Source: Burkholderiales bacterium
GTDB lineage: Bacteria; Pseudomonadota; Gammaproteobacteria; Burkholderiales; Casimicrobiaceae
Reading direction: 5' to 3'
Assembly: GCA_905339295.1 (NCBI GenBank)
Contig: CAJPFI010000014.1
Span: 43,198 to 107,197 of the forward strand
DNA length: 64,000 nt
This document shows, piece by piece, positions 8,641-16,906 of the stretch. Position 1 is the first letter of the stretch, and each line of letters opens with the position of its first letter. A model generated the notes under the pieces. It was not told where the DNA came from and made no database searches. It saw nothing but the letters and a program-made list of their open reading frames with translations. Made by a program: the position numbers and the translations under genes.

Positions 8641-9981
8641 ATGAGACACGATGCACGCGGCATCCCGGTGTCGTCCGGGTCCGCCCAGGCGATCCAGCGC
8701 TACGAGCAGGCGATCGGCCAGCTCCAGTCCTATGTCGGCGACCCCGTCGCCACGCTCGACCAGGCCGTCGCGGAATCGCCCGACTTCGTCGCCGGCCACC
8801 TGATGAAGGCGCTGACGCTCGCGACGTTCGCCGAGCGGCAGTTCGCGCCGGCGATCGCCGCGTCGATCGAGGCGGCGCGCCGGATCGGCGCGAACGCGAA
8901 CGACCGGGAGCGCGGGCTCGCGCAGGCCGCGCAGCACCTCGCTGGCGGCGAATGGCACGCGGCCTGCCGCGCGCTCGACGGGGTGCTCGCCGATTACCCG
9001 CGCGACGCGCTCGCGCTGCAGGTCGCGCACCTGATGGACTTCTACCGTGGCGACGCGCTGAACCTGCGCAACCGTGTCGCGCGCGTGCTGCCGCACTGGA
9101 GCCGCGACGTGCCCGGCTACTCGTACGTGCTGGGCATGCACGCGTTCGGGCTGGAGGAGATGAACCAGTATCCGGAGGCCGAGGACGCGGCGCGCGCGGC
9201 GCTCGCGATCGAGCGCAGGGACGGCTGGGCCGTGCACGCGGCGACGCACGTGATGGAGATGCAGGGGCGCATCGACGAGGGCATCGAGTGGCTCACCTCG
9301 CGCGAGCGCGACTGGGCGCCGGACAACGGCTTCGCGTTCCACAATTTCTGGCACCTCGCGCTGTTTCACATGGACGGCGGCGACCACGCCCGCGCGCTGG
9401 CGCTCTACGACGGCGCGATCCACCCGGGGCCGGCGTCGATGCTGCTGTCGCTGGTCGACGCGACGGCGTTGCTGTGGCGGCTGCGCCTCGAGGGCGCCGA
9501 CGTCGGCGCGAGGTTCGACGAGGTCGCGGACGAGTGGGAGGCGAAGCTCGACGGCGAGGCCGGATTCTACGCATTCAACGATTTCCACGCGGCGATGGCC
9601 TTTGCCGCGACGGGGCGCGAGGCAGCGGGCGCGCGGCTGATGCAGCGCATCGCGCATGCGGCCGAGGGCAACGACACCAACGGTGCGATGACGCGCGAGG
9701 TCGGTGCGCCGCTCATCCGGGCGATCGCCGCGTACGGCCGCGGCCGCTACGACGAGGCGGTCGACCTGATCGCGCCGGTGCGCGACATCGCGCACCGCTT
9801 CGGGGGCAGCCACGCGCAGCGCGACATCCTGTCGCTCACGCTGATCGATGCGGCGCGGCGCGCGGGGCGAGTGTCGCTCGCGAAGCACGTGCTCGCCGAG
9901 CGCCTGGCGGCCAAGCCCGAGTCCCGGTGGGGCCGCAGGATCATGACGCGCATCGACGCGGCGGCGCCAGCGGCTCACTGA
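8641..9981 (+). CDS. TPR protein, TTC38-like family
   Basis: 446-residue tetratricopeptide-repeat protein. Helical-pair repeats run through the protein (for example ALAIERRDGWAVHAATHVMEM and DHARALALYDGAIH) and the overall pattern, including FHNFWHLALFHMDGG, matches the TTC38-like family found in bacteria and animals. No signal peptide or membrane segment is present, so it is likely cytosolic. An AGGAG site precedes the ATG. No enzymatic motif is seen; it probably acts as a protein-interaction scaffold. A cluster of degenerate stem-loop repeats begins at its stop codon. Confidence 0.82.
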   Translation: MRHDARGIPVSSGSAQAIQRYEQAIGQLQSYVGDPVATLDQAVAESPDFVAGHLMKALTLATFAERQFAPAIAASIEAARRIGANANDRERGLAQAAQHLAGGEWHAACRALDGVLADYPRDALALQVAHLMDFYRGDALNLRNRVARVLPHWSRDVPGYSYVLGMHAFGLEEMNQYPEAEDAARAALAIERRDGWAVHAATHVMEMQGRIDEGIEWLTSRERDWAPDNGFAFHNFWHLALFHMDGGDHARALALYDGAIHPGPASMLLSLVDATALLWRLRLEGADVGARFDEVADEWEAKLDGEAGFYAFNDFHAAMAFAATGREAAGARLMQRIAHAAEGNDTNGAMTREVGAPLIRAIAAYGRGRYDEAVDLIAPVRDIAHRFGGSHAQRDILSLTLIDAARRAGRVSLAKHVLAERLAAKPESRWGRRIMTRIDAAAPAAH

Positions 9982-10140
9982 CGCTTCGACCCGGGATCCG
10001 ATGCGGGTCGGGTTGAAGCCCGACCCACCATTGTCGGGCTTCAGGCCGACGACTCCCGGCATGCCCCAAGGCCGGCTGACGCTTCGCCTCCGGGATCCGA
10101 TGTGGGTCGGGCTTCGGCCCGACGACTCCCGGAATGTCTC
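9978..10140. repeat. REP-like cluster A (degenerate, tandem)
   Basis: Two copies, 98 bases apart (starting 9978 and 10076), of a longer unit that begins CTGACGCTTCG, contains CGGGATCCGATG and then a REP-like stem-loop. Stem-loop cores lie at about 10003-10027, 10032-10050 and 10102-10123 and carry more mismatches than other clusters, so this looks like an older insertion. It fills the space between the TPR gene and the DapA-like gene. Confidence 0.75.
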
Positions 10141-10203
10141 GAGGCCGACTTGCCGGTACCATCGTGGCGCCGGTGACTTGCCCGCGCGCTGACCAGGCGC
10201 TCG

Positions 10204-11097
10204 ATGGACCTCTCCCGCCTCCACGGCGTCACGCCGATCCTCTATGCGTTCTTCGACGCGGAAGGTGCGCCGGCGCGCGCGCCGATCGTCGCGCAGGTCG
10301 AGGCCGCGATCCGCCACCATGTGCATGGCGTGGCGGTCCTCGGCATCGCGACCGAGACGAACAAGCTCGACGTCGCCGAGCGCCGCACGATCATGGAATG
10401 GACCGCCGAGGCAGTCGGCAGGCGCGTGCCGCTCGCGGTGACCGTCGCCGAGCCCTCGGTGCACGGCCAGGTCGCGTTCGTGCGCGCCGCGCGCGACGCG
10501 GGGGCCGACTGGGTGATCCTGCAGCCGCCACCCGTCTCCGGGCTCGCCGAGGTCGAGTACCTTCGCTTCTTCGGCGCGGTCGCGGACGCGTCGCCGCTGC
10601 CGGTCGCGATCCAGAATGCCGCGCAATTCCTCGGCATCGGACTGTCGAACGCGGGTCTCGCGACGCTCAACCGCAATCATCCGAACGTGTGCCTGCTGAA
10701 AGGCGAGGCGCCTGCCGCCGCGGTCGCGCGCCTGATCGAGGACACCGACGGCGTGTTCCGCGTGTTCAACGGGCGCGGCGGGCTGGAACTCCCCGACTGC
10801 CTTCGGGCGGGATGCGCCGGCGTGATTCCGGCGACCGAGTGCTTCGACGTGCAGGTCGCGGTGTACGAGGCGATGCGCGCGGGCCGCGAGGACGAGGCCG
10901 AAAGGCGCTACCGCGAGATGCTGCCGCTCGTCACGTTCATGATGAGTTCGATCGACACGTTCGTCTGCTACGGCAAGCGCATCGTCGCGCGGCGCCTCGG
11001 GCTGGGCGAGGTGCATGATCGCGCGCCGGCGCAGCGGCCGTCGCCCTTCGGGCTCGCGATGATGGAGCGGTTCCTCGCGGCGCTGCCGGCACTGTGA
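10204..11097 (+). CDS. DapA-family (DHDPS/NAL) lyase or dehydratase, altered active site
   Basis: 297-residue class I aldolase-fold protein. The Schiff-base lysine is present (CLLKGEAPA, about residue 162), but the glycine-threonine motif reads GIATETNKL and the catalytic-tyrosine motif (YYNxP in DHDPS/NAL) reads AIQNAAQF, so Gln replaces Tyr. Related family members with non-canonical residues here act on 2-keto-3-deoxy sugar acids. Two sugar-acid dehydratases lie 7-10 kb upstream, so a role after them is a reasonable inference, not shown. Lysine biosynthesis is unlikely. Confidence 0.85.
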   Translation: MDLSRLHGVTPILYAFFDAEGAPARAPIVAQVEAAIRHHVHGVAVLGIATETNKLDVAERRTIMEWTAEAVGRRVPLAVTVAEPSVHGQVAFVRAARDAGADWVILQPPPVSGLAEVEYLRFFGAVADASPLPVAIQNAAQFLGIGLSNAGLATLNRNHPNVCLLKGEAPAAAVARLIEDTDGVFRVFNGRGGLELPDCLRAGCAGVIPATECFDVQVAVYEAMRAGREDEAERRYREMLPLVTFMMSSIDTFVCYGKRIVARRLGLGEVHDRAPAQRPSPFGLAMMERFLAALPAL

Positions 11098-11119
11098 GGC
11101 GCCCGGCCGGGGAGAAGGC

Positions 11120-11196
11120 GTCGGGCTGAAGCCCGACCCACGTTCCTCGCGCGACGCCCCGGAGAGAAGCACTTGTGGGTCGGGCTTCAGCCCGAC
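11120..11196. repeat. REP-like cluster B (inverted pair)
   Basis: One copy forward (11120-11141) behind the DapA-like gene and one copy reversed (11175-11196) at the end of the minus-strand acetyltransferase gene. Together they form a 22-bp perfect inverted repeat separated by 33 bases. The reversed copy contains the acetyltransferase stop codon. Confidence 0.9.
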
Positions 11197-11666
11197 AGCT
11201 TGCGCAGCATCCCGTCGTAGATCCCCGGCGTCGAGCCGGGAATCGCGATCGCGCCGAACGCCTTCTCGTAGTACGCGACCGGGCCGACGCCGCCGACGAT
11301 CGCATACGCGTAGCCTTGCGCCTCGAGCGCGTGCATCGCGGCGAGCGCGAGCGCGCGACCGAGGCCCTGCCCGCGCGCGGAGGCGAGCACGGCGGTCGGC
11401 CCGAAGAAGTCGGGCGCGATCGCGTCGTGGCACGCGAAGCCCAGCAGCTCGCCGTCGCGCACCGCGACGAAGCAGGCCACCGGCAGACGCGCGAAGGCGG
11501 CGTCGACTTCCGCCGTCCAGGCCGGGAAGTGCATGCGCATCCAGTCGAGAACGACCGGCTTCTCGGGAGCGAGCGCGCGTCGCACGACGACCCCCTGCGC
11601 GGCGGTGGCGTCGAGCACCGGCGCGAGCGGCGGCAGTTCCCACAGCTTCACCAGCATATCGCCCAT
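11187..11666 (-). CDS. GNAT-family N-acetyltransferase
   Basis: 159-residue GNAT acetyltransferase; the acetyl-CoA loop appears as LASARGQGLGRALALAAM (about 103-120). Substrate unknown. Its last two codons and TGA (Ser-Gly-stop) are contributed by the REP stem-loop at 11175-11196. The annotated ATG at 11666 lies directly against the 84-bp inverted-repeat element (11668-11751), so any ribosome site would fall inside that element; an internal ATG at 11657 is possible. Convergent with the DapA-like gene. Confidence 0.85.
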   Translation of the reverse strand: MGDMLVKLWELPPLAPVLDATAAQGVVVRRALAPEKPVVLDWMRMHFPAWTAEVDAAFARLPVACFVAVRDGELLGFACHDAIAPDFFGPTAVLASARGQGLGRALALAAMHALEAQGYAYAIVGGVGPVAYYEKAFGAIAIPGSTPGIYDGMLRKLSG

Positions 11667-11667
11667 C

Positions 11668-11751
11668 TGGGGTCAGAGCCGTAACATTCGCGGATCGTTG
11701 TCGTGATGGAGCGAAGGTCGCTGCATTCCGAATGTTACGGCTCTGACCCCA
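11668..11751. mobile_element. 84-bp MITE-like element with perfect 23-bp inverted ends
   Basis: Left arm 11668-11690 begins TGGGGTCAGAGCCGTAAC; right arm 11729-11751 is its exact reverse complement; the centre is 38 bases. It encodes nothing. It lies between two minus-strand genes, abutting the acetyltransferase start and 2 bases from the RraA-like gene's stop. Such GGGGTCAGA ends resemble those of transposase-mobilised short elements, but no transposase is present here. Confidence 0.8.
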
Positions 11752-11753
11752 CT

Positions 11754-12401
11754 TCAGAACTTTCCGTAGGTGTTGTACGCCTCGACCGGATCCATGCCGC
11801 CGACGAGCGCGCGGCGCATGTCGCTCTCGGTCGACACGACCTCCTCGGTGCGCCGCACGACCTCCTCGGCGATCGCCCTCGGGATCGCGACGACGCCGTC
11901 GCGGTCGGCAAGCAGCCAGTCGCCGGTGGCGATCGTGACGCCGCCGATGTCGACGGGCGCGCCGTACGCGTCCGGAATCCAGCGCGCGACGATGTCGGAC
12001 GGCGTCAGGAACGCGCACCATACCGGGAAGCGCTGCTCGAGCACGAGCGCGGTGTCGCGCGATCCGCCGTCGACGACGAAGCCGATCACGCCGCGCGCGG
12101 CGAGCGTCTGCGCGGAGAGCTCGCCCATCATCGCGACCTCGTGGTTGTGCGGCTGGCACACGATCACGTGCCCCGACGGCGCCTTCGAGAGCAGCGTGCA
12201 CCAGCCGAGCAGCGTCTCGTGCCGCGACTTCGTGCGGTCGAGGTGGCCCGACACGGTCCACACCGGCCCGGCGAGCTTCTGCGTCGGGTCGAGCGGCTTG
12301 ATCTCCGGCGGCAGAACCACGTGTTCGTGGCCCATCATCCGCAGCACGTCGTGCACCGCGCCCGTGTAGCACGCGCGGAGTCTCGAGGTCAGATCCTGCA
12401 T
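11754..12401 (-). CDS. RraA-like protein (HMG/CHA aldolase family)
   Basis: 215-residue member of the RraA/4-hydroxy-4-methyl-2-oxoglutarate aldolase fold. The active-site signature GFVVDGGSRD (Asp, Arg-Asp pair) is intact, which favours a metal-dependent pyruvate aldolase over the RNase E inhibitor RraA. It may cleave a keto acid from the sugar-acid or aromatic pathways. It lies 7 bases downstream of the DUF1761 gene on the minus strand, probably one transcript. Its stop is 2 bases from the MITE-like element. Confidence 0.85.
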   Translation of the reverse strand: MQDLTSRLRACYTGAVHDVLRMMGHEHVVLPPEIKPLDPTQKLAGPVWTVSGHLDRTKSRHETLLGWCTLLSKAPSGHVIVCQPHNHEVAMMGELSAQTLAARGVIGFVVDGGSRDTALVLEQRFPVWCAFLTPSDIVARWIPDAYGAPVDIGGVTIATGDWLLADRDGVVAIPRAIAEEVVRRTEEVVSTESDMRRALVGGMDPVEAYNTYGKF

Positions 12402-12408
12402 CGGTCCG

Positions 12409-12825
12409 TCATCCCCGGGGCTTCGACCAGGCGCCGATGATACCGCCGGCGACGACGAGCCCGACGAGCGCGTAGCCGGCGTTGACGAGCCAGAGCGAGA
12501 CGCTGCGGGCCTCGAAGGCGTAGTTGAGCGCGAGCTGCGCGCCGATCAGGCCGATCGCGACGATCGCGCCGAGCTTCGCTCCATCGAGCCAGCCGGTGGC
12601 GCCGGTGCGGGCGACGAGCACCGCGAGCACCGCGCACTCGACGAGCACGGCGGCGAACCCGACGACGTAGGGGAGCGGGCTGCCGGCGTTCTGCGCCTCC
12701 AGCTCGGCCATCGTCTTGCCGATGCCTGCGAGCCAAGCGGCGGAGAACTGGCCGTACCAGATCGCTCCGATCACGAAATAGACGACGGCGGCGACGACCG
12801 TCGCGAGAATCCTGATTCCGCTCAT
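12409..12825 (-). CDS. DUF1761 membrane protein
   Basis: 138 residues with four membrane helices (about 7-25, 55-73, 85-103, 110-130). The N-terminal VVYFVIGAIWYGQFSAAWLAGIGKT stretch is the family signature of DUF1761, an uncharacterised membrane family. The ATG at 12825 is the first that gives this start. Transcribed toward the RraA-like gene with a 7-base gap. Confidence 0.85.
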   Translation of the reverse strand: MSGIRILATVVAAVVYFVIGAIWYGQFSAAWLAGIGKTMAELEAQNAGSPLPYVVGFAAVLVECAVLAVLVARTGATGWLDGAKLGAIVAIGLIGAQLALNYAFEARSVSLWLVNAGYALVGLVVAGGIIGAWSKPRG

Positions 12826-12923
12826 GCCGGCCTCCCCGGGGGCGCCCGGCACCGTGCCGGGGACGCCGAAGTGTGGGGCACCGCCGGCGCGCCCGCAACG
12901 CCCCGCGCGCTCGCCGGCGTCCG

Positions 12924-14045
12924 TCAGAACAGCGTCGCCTGCGTCCCGCCGTCCGGTGCCGGCGGCCTGAACCGGCTCCGGTCGAGCGACGGACGGTCGC
13001 GCGACGCATTGAGGCCGAACCGGCGGCACGCGACGTCGAAGCGCCTCGCGATCAGGTCGGCGAACACGCCGGCGCCGCGCATCCGCGCGCCGAAACGCGC
13101 GTCGTAGTCGTGGCCGCCGCGGACATCCTGCACGAGGCTCATCACGTGCGCGGCGCGGTCCGGAAAGTGCGTCGCGAGCCAGTCGCGGAACAGCGGCGCG
13201 ACTTCGCGCGGCAGCCGAAGCATGATCCATCCCGCCTGCCGCGCCCCCGCGGCGGCCGCGGCCTCGAGGATCGACTCGAGGTCGCGGTCGTTGAGCTGCG
13301 GGATCAGCGGCGCGACCATCACGCCGGTCGGAACCCCCGCGCCCGCAAGCGCGCGCATCGCTTCCAGCCGGCGCCAGGGTGCACCGGCGCGCGGCTCGAG
13401 CCTGCGCGCGAGCTCCGCGTCGAGCGTGGTGACCGACACGTACACGCGCGCGAGCCCGGCGGCGGCCATCGGCGCGATCAGGTCGAGGTCGCGCAGGACC
13501 AGCGCGCTCTTGGTGACGATCGAGAACGGGTGCTGCGTCTCGGCCAGCACCTCGAGGATCGAGCGCGTGACCTTCCACTCGCGCTCGACCGGCTGGTACG
13601 GGTCGGTGTTGGTGCCCAGCGCGATCGGATCGCACACGTAGCCGGGCCTCGCGAGCTCCGCGCGCAGGAGCGTCGCGGCGCCGGGCTTCGCATAGAGCTT
13701 CGTCTCGAAGTCGATCCCCGGAGAGTGGTCGAGATAGGCGTGCGACGGCCGCGCGTAGCAGTAGATGCAACCGTGCTCGCAGCCCTGATAGGGATTGATC
13801 GACTGCGTGAACGGGATGTCGGGAGAGTCGTTGCGGGTGACGATCGTGCGCGCGAGCTGGATCGTGACGGTCGTGCGGACCTGGCGCGACGGCGCGCCGT
13901 CCCCGGGGTCGTACGGCGCGATCGCCCAGCCGTCGTCGACCGCCTCGCGCGCGTCGCGGTGGTAGCGGTTCGCGGGGTCGAAGGTCGCGCCGCGGCCGCG
14001 CCGGGCGGTGCCGATCGGGCCGGGAGAGCCCTGGTTTCGCGCCAT
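12924..14045 (-). CDS. PA0069-family radical SAM protein
   Basis: 373-residue radical S-adenosylmethionine protein related to SplB and the PA0069 group. The iron-sulfur motif CEHGCIYC is at Cys89, Cys93 and Cys96, preceded by the family sequence SINPYQG. Reaction unknown for the family. The ATG at 14045 is 6 bases behind a TACAAT box (14057 to 14052 on this strand), so the transcript may be leaderless. The longer frame upstream runs through REP cluster C and is not coding. Confidence 0.9.
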   Translation of the reverse strand: MARNQGSPGPIGTARRGRGATFDPANRYHRDAREAVDDGWAIAPYDPGDGAPSRQVRTTVTIQLARTIVTRNDSPDIPFTQSINPYQGCEHGCIYCYARPSHAYLDHSPGIDFETKLYAKPGAATLLRAELARPGYVCDPIALGTNTDPYQPVEREWKVTRSILEVLAETQHPFSIVTKSALVLRDLDLIAPMAAAGLARVYVSVTTLDAELARRLEPRAGAPWRRLEAMRALAGAGVPTGVMVAPLIPQLNDRDLESILEAAAAAGARQAGWIMLRLPREVAPLFRDWLATHFPDRAAHVMSLVQDVRGGHDYDARFGARMRGAGVFADLIARRFDVACRRFGLNASRDRPSLDRSRFRPPAPDGGTQATLF

Positions 14046-14051
14046 CGAACG

Positions 14052-14057
14052 ATTGTA
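14052..14057 (-). promoter_or_regulatory. -10 box TACAAT for the radical SAM gene
   Basis: TACAAT on the minus strand, one base from consensus, separated from the start codon by only six bases (CGTTCG). A start site 6-8 bases past the box would fall on the A of the ATG, predicting a leaderless message. No strong -35 box is visible. Confidence 0.5.
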
Positions 14058-14112
14058 CGCTAACCGGGAAAGCCAGGCTGGCAGAGGAGGTGGACTGCAA
14101 TCGGGGCGGGAT

Positions 14113-14258
14113 GTCGGGCTGAAGCCCGACCCACGCGGGATGTCGGGTTGAGGCCCGAACCACATGGAGGGATGTCGGGCTGAAGCCCGACCCACGCGGG
14201 ATATCGGGCTGAAGCCGGACCCACATGGGTGGTGCCGTGGGTCCGGCTTCAGCCGGAC
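14113..14258. repeat. REP-like cluster C (four direct copies plus one inverted)
   Basis: Direct copies at 14113-14134, 14142-14163, 14174-14195 and 14203-14224 with a period near 30 bases, then one inverted copy at 14237-14258 directly behind the osmC stop. Two versions coexist: stems with GGG/CCC and, at 14237-14258, a paired change to CGG/CCG. Copy 2 has a changed loop and the fourth copy has an unmatched stem. Confidence 0.9.
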
Positions 14259-14261
14259 GAA

Positions 14262-14687
14262 TCAGGACGCGAGCGAGGCGTCCAGCGTGATCGTGGCCTT
14301 GAGCACCTTCGACACCGGGCATCCGGCCTTCGCGCCGTTCGCGATTTCCTGGAACTTCGCGGCGTCGATGTCCGGCACGCGCGCTCGCGTGGTCAGGTGC
14401 ACGGCGGTGATCGAGAACCCGCCTTCGCCCTTGTCCAGCGTCAGCGAGGCCTGCGTCTCGATCGACTCGGGCGCGAAGCCCGCGTTGCCGAGCGCGAACG
14501 AAAGCGCCATCGAGAAGCACCCCGCGTGCGCGACCGCGATCAATTCCTCGGGGTTGGTGCCCTTGCCGTCGCCGAAGCGCGCGTTGAACGTGAACGGGAC
14601 GTCCTTCAGCGTTGCGCTTTGCGTCGTGAGCGTGCCGGCGCCCTCCTGGGCGCCGCCTCGCCAGCGCGCCGATGCCGTGCGTTGCAT
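14262..14687 (-). CDS. osmC: OsmC-family peroxiredoxin
   Basis: 141-residue OsmC/Ohr protein that reduces organic and inorganic peroxides with a thiol pair in the cytoplasm. Both catalytic cysteines are visible: Cys57 (HAGCFSMAL) and Cys123 (AGCPVSKVLK), with the family's intervening helix. The KGTNPEELIAVAHAGC stretch is typical of the OsmC subgroup. Divergent from metY with an 83-base shared spacer. REP cluster C begins 3 bases after its stop. Confidence 0.92.
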   Translation of the reverse strand: MQRTASARWRGGAQEGAGTLTTQSATLKDVPFTFNARFGDGKGTNPEELIAVAHAGCFSMALSFALGNAGFAPESIETQASLTLDKGEGGFSITAVHLTTRARVPDIDAAKFQEIANGAKAGCPVSKVLKATITLDASLAS

Positions 14688-14770
14688 GGTCGACCTCCGA
14701 TGATTGCGCGGCGGGGACCTCGGTGCCGCGTCGGGGTAAGATTACGCGCGTTGCGCGCGCCGCGAAAGCC

Positions 14771-16099
14771 ATGACCCCCAAGCCCAGGACGCACGGATTC
14801 GACACGCTGACGCTGCACGCCGGCGCGCAGGCCGATCCGGCGACGGGCGCGCGCGCGACGCCGATCTACCAGTCGGCGTCGTTCGTGTTCCCTGACAGCG
14901 ACCACGCCGCCGCGCTGTTCAACATGGAGCGCGCCGGCCACGTCTACTCGCGGCTGTCGAACCCGACCAACGCGGTGCTGGAGGAGCGCATCGCCGCGCT
15001 CGAGGGCGGCGTGGGCGCGATCGCGACGGCGAGCGGGCAGGCGGCGCTCCACCTCGCGATCGTGACGCTGATGGGGGCGGGGTCGCACATCGTCGCGTCG
15101 CGCGCGCTCTACGGCGGCTCGCACAACCTGCTCGACTACACGCTGCCGCGCTTCGGCATCGCGACGACGTTCGTCGATCCGCGCGACCTCGACGCGTGGC
15201 GCTCCGCAATCCGCCCGGAGACGCGCCTGCTGTTCGGCGAGACGCTCGGCAACCCCGGGCTCGACGTGCTCGACATCGCGCGTGTCGCCGCGCTCGCCCA
15301 CGACCACGGGCTGCCGCTGCTCGTCGACTCGACGTTCACGACGCCGTGGCTCATGCGCCCGTTCGATCATGGCGCGGACCTCGTGTTCCACTCGGCGACC
15401 AAGTTCCTGTCGGGCCACGGCGTCGTGATCGGCGGGCTGGTGGTCGACGGCGGCACGTTCGACTGGGACGGCCGCGGCGCCGGAGCGGGAAGCGCGGCCG
15501 CCCGCGGCAAGTTCCCGACGCTCACCGAGCCGTACGCCGGCTTTCACGACATGACGTTTGCGGAGGAGTCGACGACCGCCGCGTTCCTGCTCCGCGCGAG
15601 GCGCGAGGGCCTGCGCGACTTCGGCGCCTGCATGGCGCCGATGACCGCCTGGCAGATCCTGCAGGGGATCGAGACGCTCCCGGTGCGCATGGAGAAGCAC
15701 GTCGCCAACGCGCGGCGCATTGTCGGTTTCCTGCGCGACCACCCGATGGTCGCGACGGTGAGCTATCCCGAGCTGCCGGACCACCCGGACCACGCGCTCG
15801 CGCAGAGGCTGCTGCCGCGTGGGTGCGGCGCGGTGTTCCCGGTGGGGCTCAGGGCGACGCGCGAGCAGGGCCGCCGCTTCATCGAGTCGCTAAGGCTCTT
15901 CTCGCACCTTGCGAACGTCGGCGATGCGAAGTCGCTCGTCATCCATCCGGCGTCGACGACGCACTTCCGGATGTCGGCGCAGGACCTCGAGCGCGCGGGC
16001 ATCACCGAGGGCACGATCCGGCTGTCGATCGGTCTCGAGGATCCCGACGACCTGATCGAGGACCTCTCCCGCGCGCTCCACGCGGCGGGCAAGGCCTGA
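14771..16099 (+). CDS. metY: O-acetylhomoserine sulfhydrylase (MetY)
   Basis: 442-residue pyridoxal-phosphate enzyme of the Cys/Met metabolism family; joins sulfide to an activated homoserine to give homocysteine. The PLP lysine is Lys211 (FHSATKFLSGHG). Length and the start FDTLTLHAGAQADPATGA fit MetY more than the shorter MetZ, but O-succinylhomoserine cannot be excluded. ATG 14771 is preferred over an upstream in-frame ATG in the divergent promoter region. Its TGA overlaps the next gene's ATG (ATG at 16099). Confidence 0.9.
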   Translation: MTPKPRTHGFDTLTLHAGAQADPATGARATPIYQSASFVFPDSDHAAALFNMERAGHVYSRLSNPTNAVLEERIAALEGGVGAIATASGQAALHLAIVTLMGAGSHIVASRALYGGSHNLLDYTLPRFGIATTFVDPRDLDAWRSAIRPETRLLFGETLGNPGLDVLDIARVAALAHDHGLPLLVDSTFTTPWLMRPFDHGADLVFHSATKFLSGHGVVIGGLVVDGGTFDWDGRGAGAGSAAARGKFPTLTEPYAGFHDMTFAEESTTAAFLLRARREGLRDFGACMAPMTAWQILQGIETLPVRMEKHVANARRIVGFLRDHPMVATVSYPELPDHPDHALAQRLLPRGCGAVFPVGLRATREQGRRFIESLRLFSHLANVGDAKSLVIHPASTTHFRMSAQDLERAGITEGTIRLSIGLEDPDDLIEDLSRALHAAGKA

Positions 16100-16887
16100 T
16101 GCGGCTCGCGGTCGACGGTCGCGAGGTCTACGCGTACACCGGCACGCGCCCGGTCGACCCGGCGAAGCCCGCGGTCGTGTTCGCGCACGGCGCGGCGAAC
16201 GACCATTCGGTGTGGCTGTTGCAGTCGCGCTACTTCGCGCATCACGGGCGCACGGTGCTCGCCCTCGACCTTCCCGGTCACGGCCGCAGCGCCGGTCCCG
16301 CACTCGCGTCCGTCGAGGCGATCGCGGACTGGCTCGCGGCGGTGCTCGACGCCGCCGGCCTCCCGCAGGCGTCGCTCGTGGGCCATTCGATGGGCGCGCT
16401 CGCCGCGCTCTCCTGCGCGGCCCGCCATCCGGCGAAGGTGACGAAGATCGCTCTGCTCGGCCCCGCGGCGCCGATGGAGGTGAGCGACGCGCTGCTCGCC
16501 GCGGCGCGGGCGAACGATCACGTCGCCTACGAGCTCATCAACGAATGGTCGACCTCCGCCGGGAAGCGGATCGGCGGCAACACGGTCCCGGGCATGTGGA
16601 TCCTCGGCACCGCGATGCGCCTCATGGAGCGCACGGCGCCCGGCGTGCTTCACACCGATCTCGCGGCCTGCCACGCGTGGGGCGGCGGGCTCGACGCGGC
16701 GCGTGCGGTGCGCTGTCCGTCGCTCCTGGTCGTCGGGGCGCGCGACGTCATGGCACCGCCGCGCGCCGCCAGGGCGCTGGCCGAGACGCTTCCCGGCGCG
16801 CGCGTGGTCACGCTGCCCGACACCGGCCACGCGATGATGGCCGAGCAGCCGGACGCGGTGCTCGACGCGCTGCGCGGCTTCCTGTAG
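16099..16887 (+). CDS. Alpha/beta hydrolase
   Basis: 262-residue alpha/beta-hydrolase with the full triad: nucleophile Ser97 (VGHSMGAL), acid in GARDVMAP and histidine in DTGHAMM near the C-terminus; the oxyanion HGAAND motif is at 30-35. No signal peptide. It overlaps the metY stop by one base, so both are probably one transcript; a role removing an acyl group from homoserine metabolism is possible but unsupported. Confidence 0.88.
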   Translation: MRLAVDGREVYAYTGTRPVDPAKPAVVFAHGAANDHSVWLLQSRYFAHHGRTVLALDLPGHGRSAGPALASVEAIADWLAAVLDAAGLPQASLVGHSMGALAALSCAARHPAKVTKIALLGPAAPMEVSDALLAAARANDHVAYELINEWSTSAGKRIGGNTVPGMWILGTAMRLMERTAPGVLHTDLAACHAWGGGLDAARAVRCPSLLVVGARDVMAPPRAARALAETLPGARVVTLPDTGHAMMAEQPDAVLDALRGFL

Positions 16888-16906
16888 CCGGCGGCGGGAC
16901 GAGCGA

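Noticed and set aside
8614..12372. 1252-residue minus-strand open frame
   Set aside because: Shadow of the TPR and DapA-like genes; the translation is arginine-, histidine- and alanine-rich without domains, typical of antisense frames at 70% GC.
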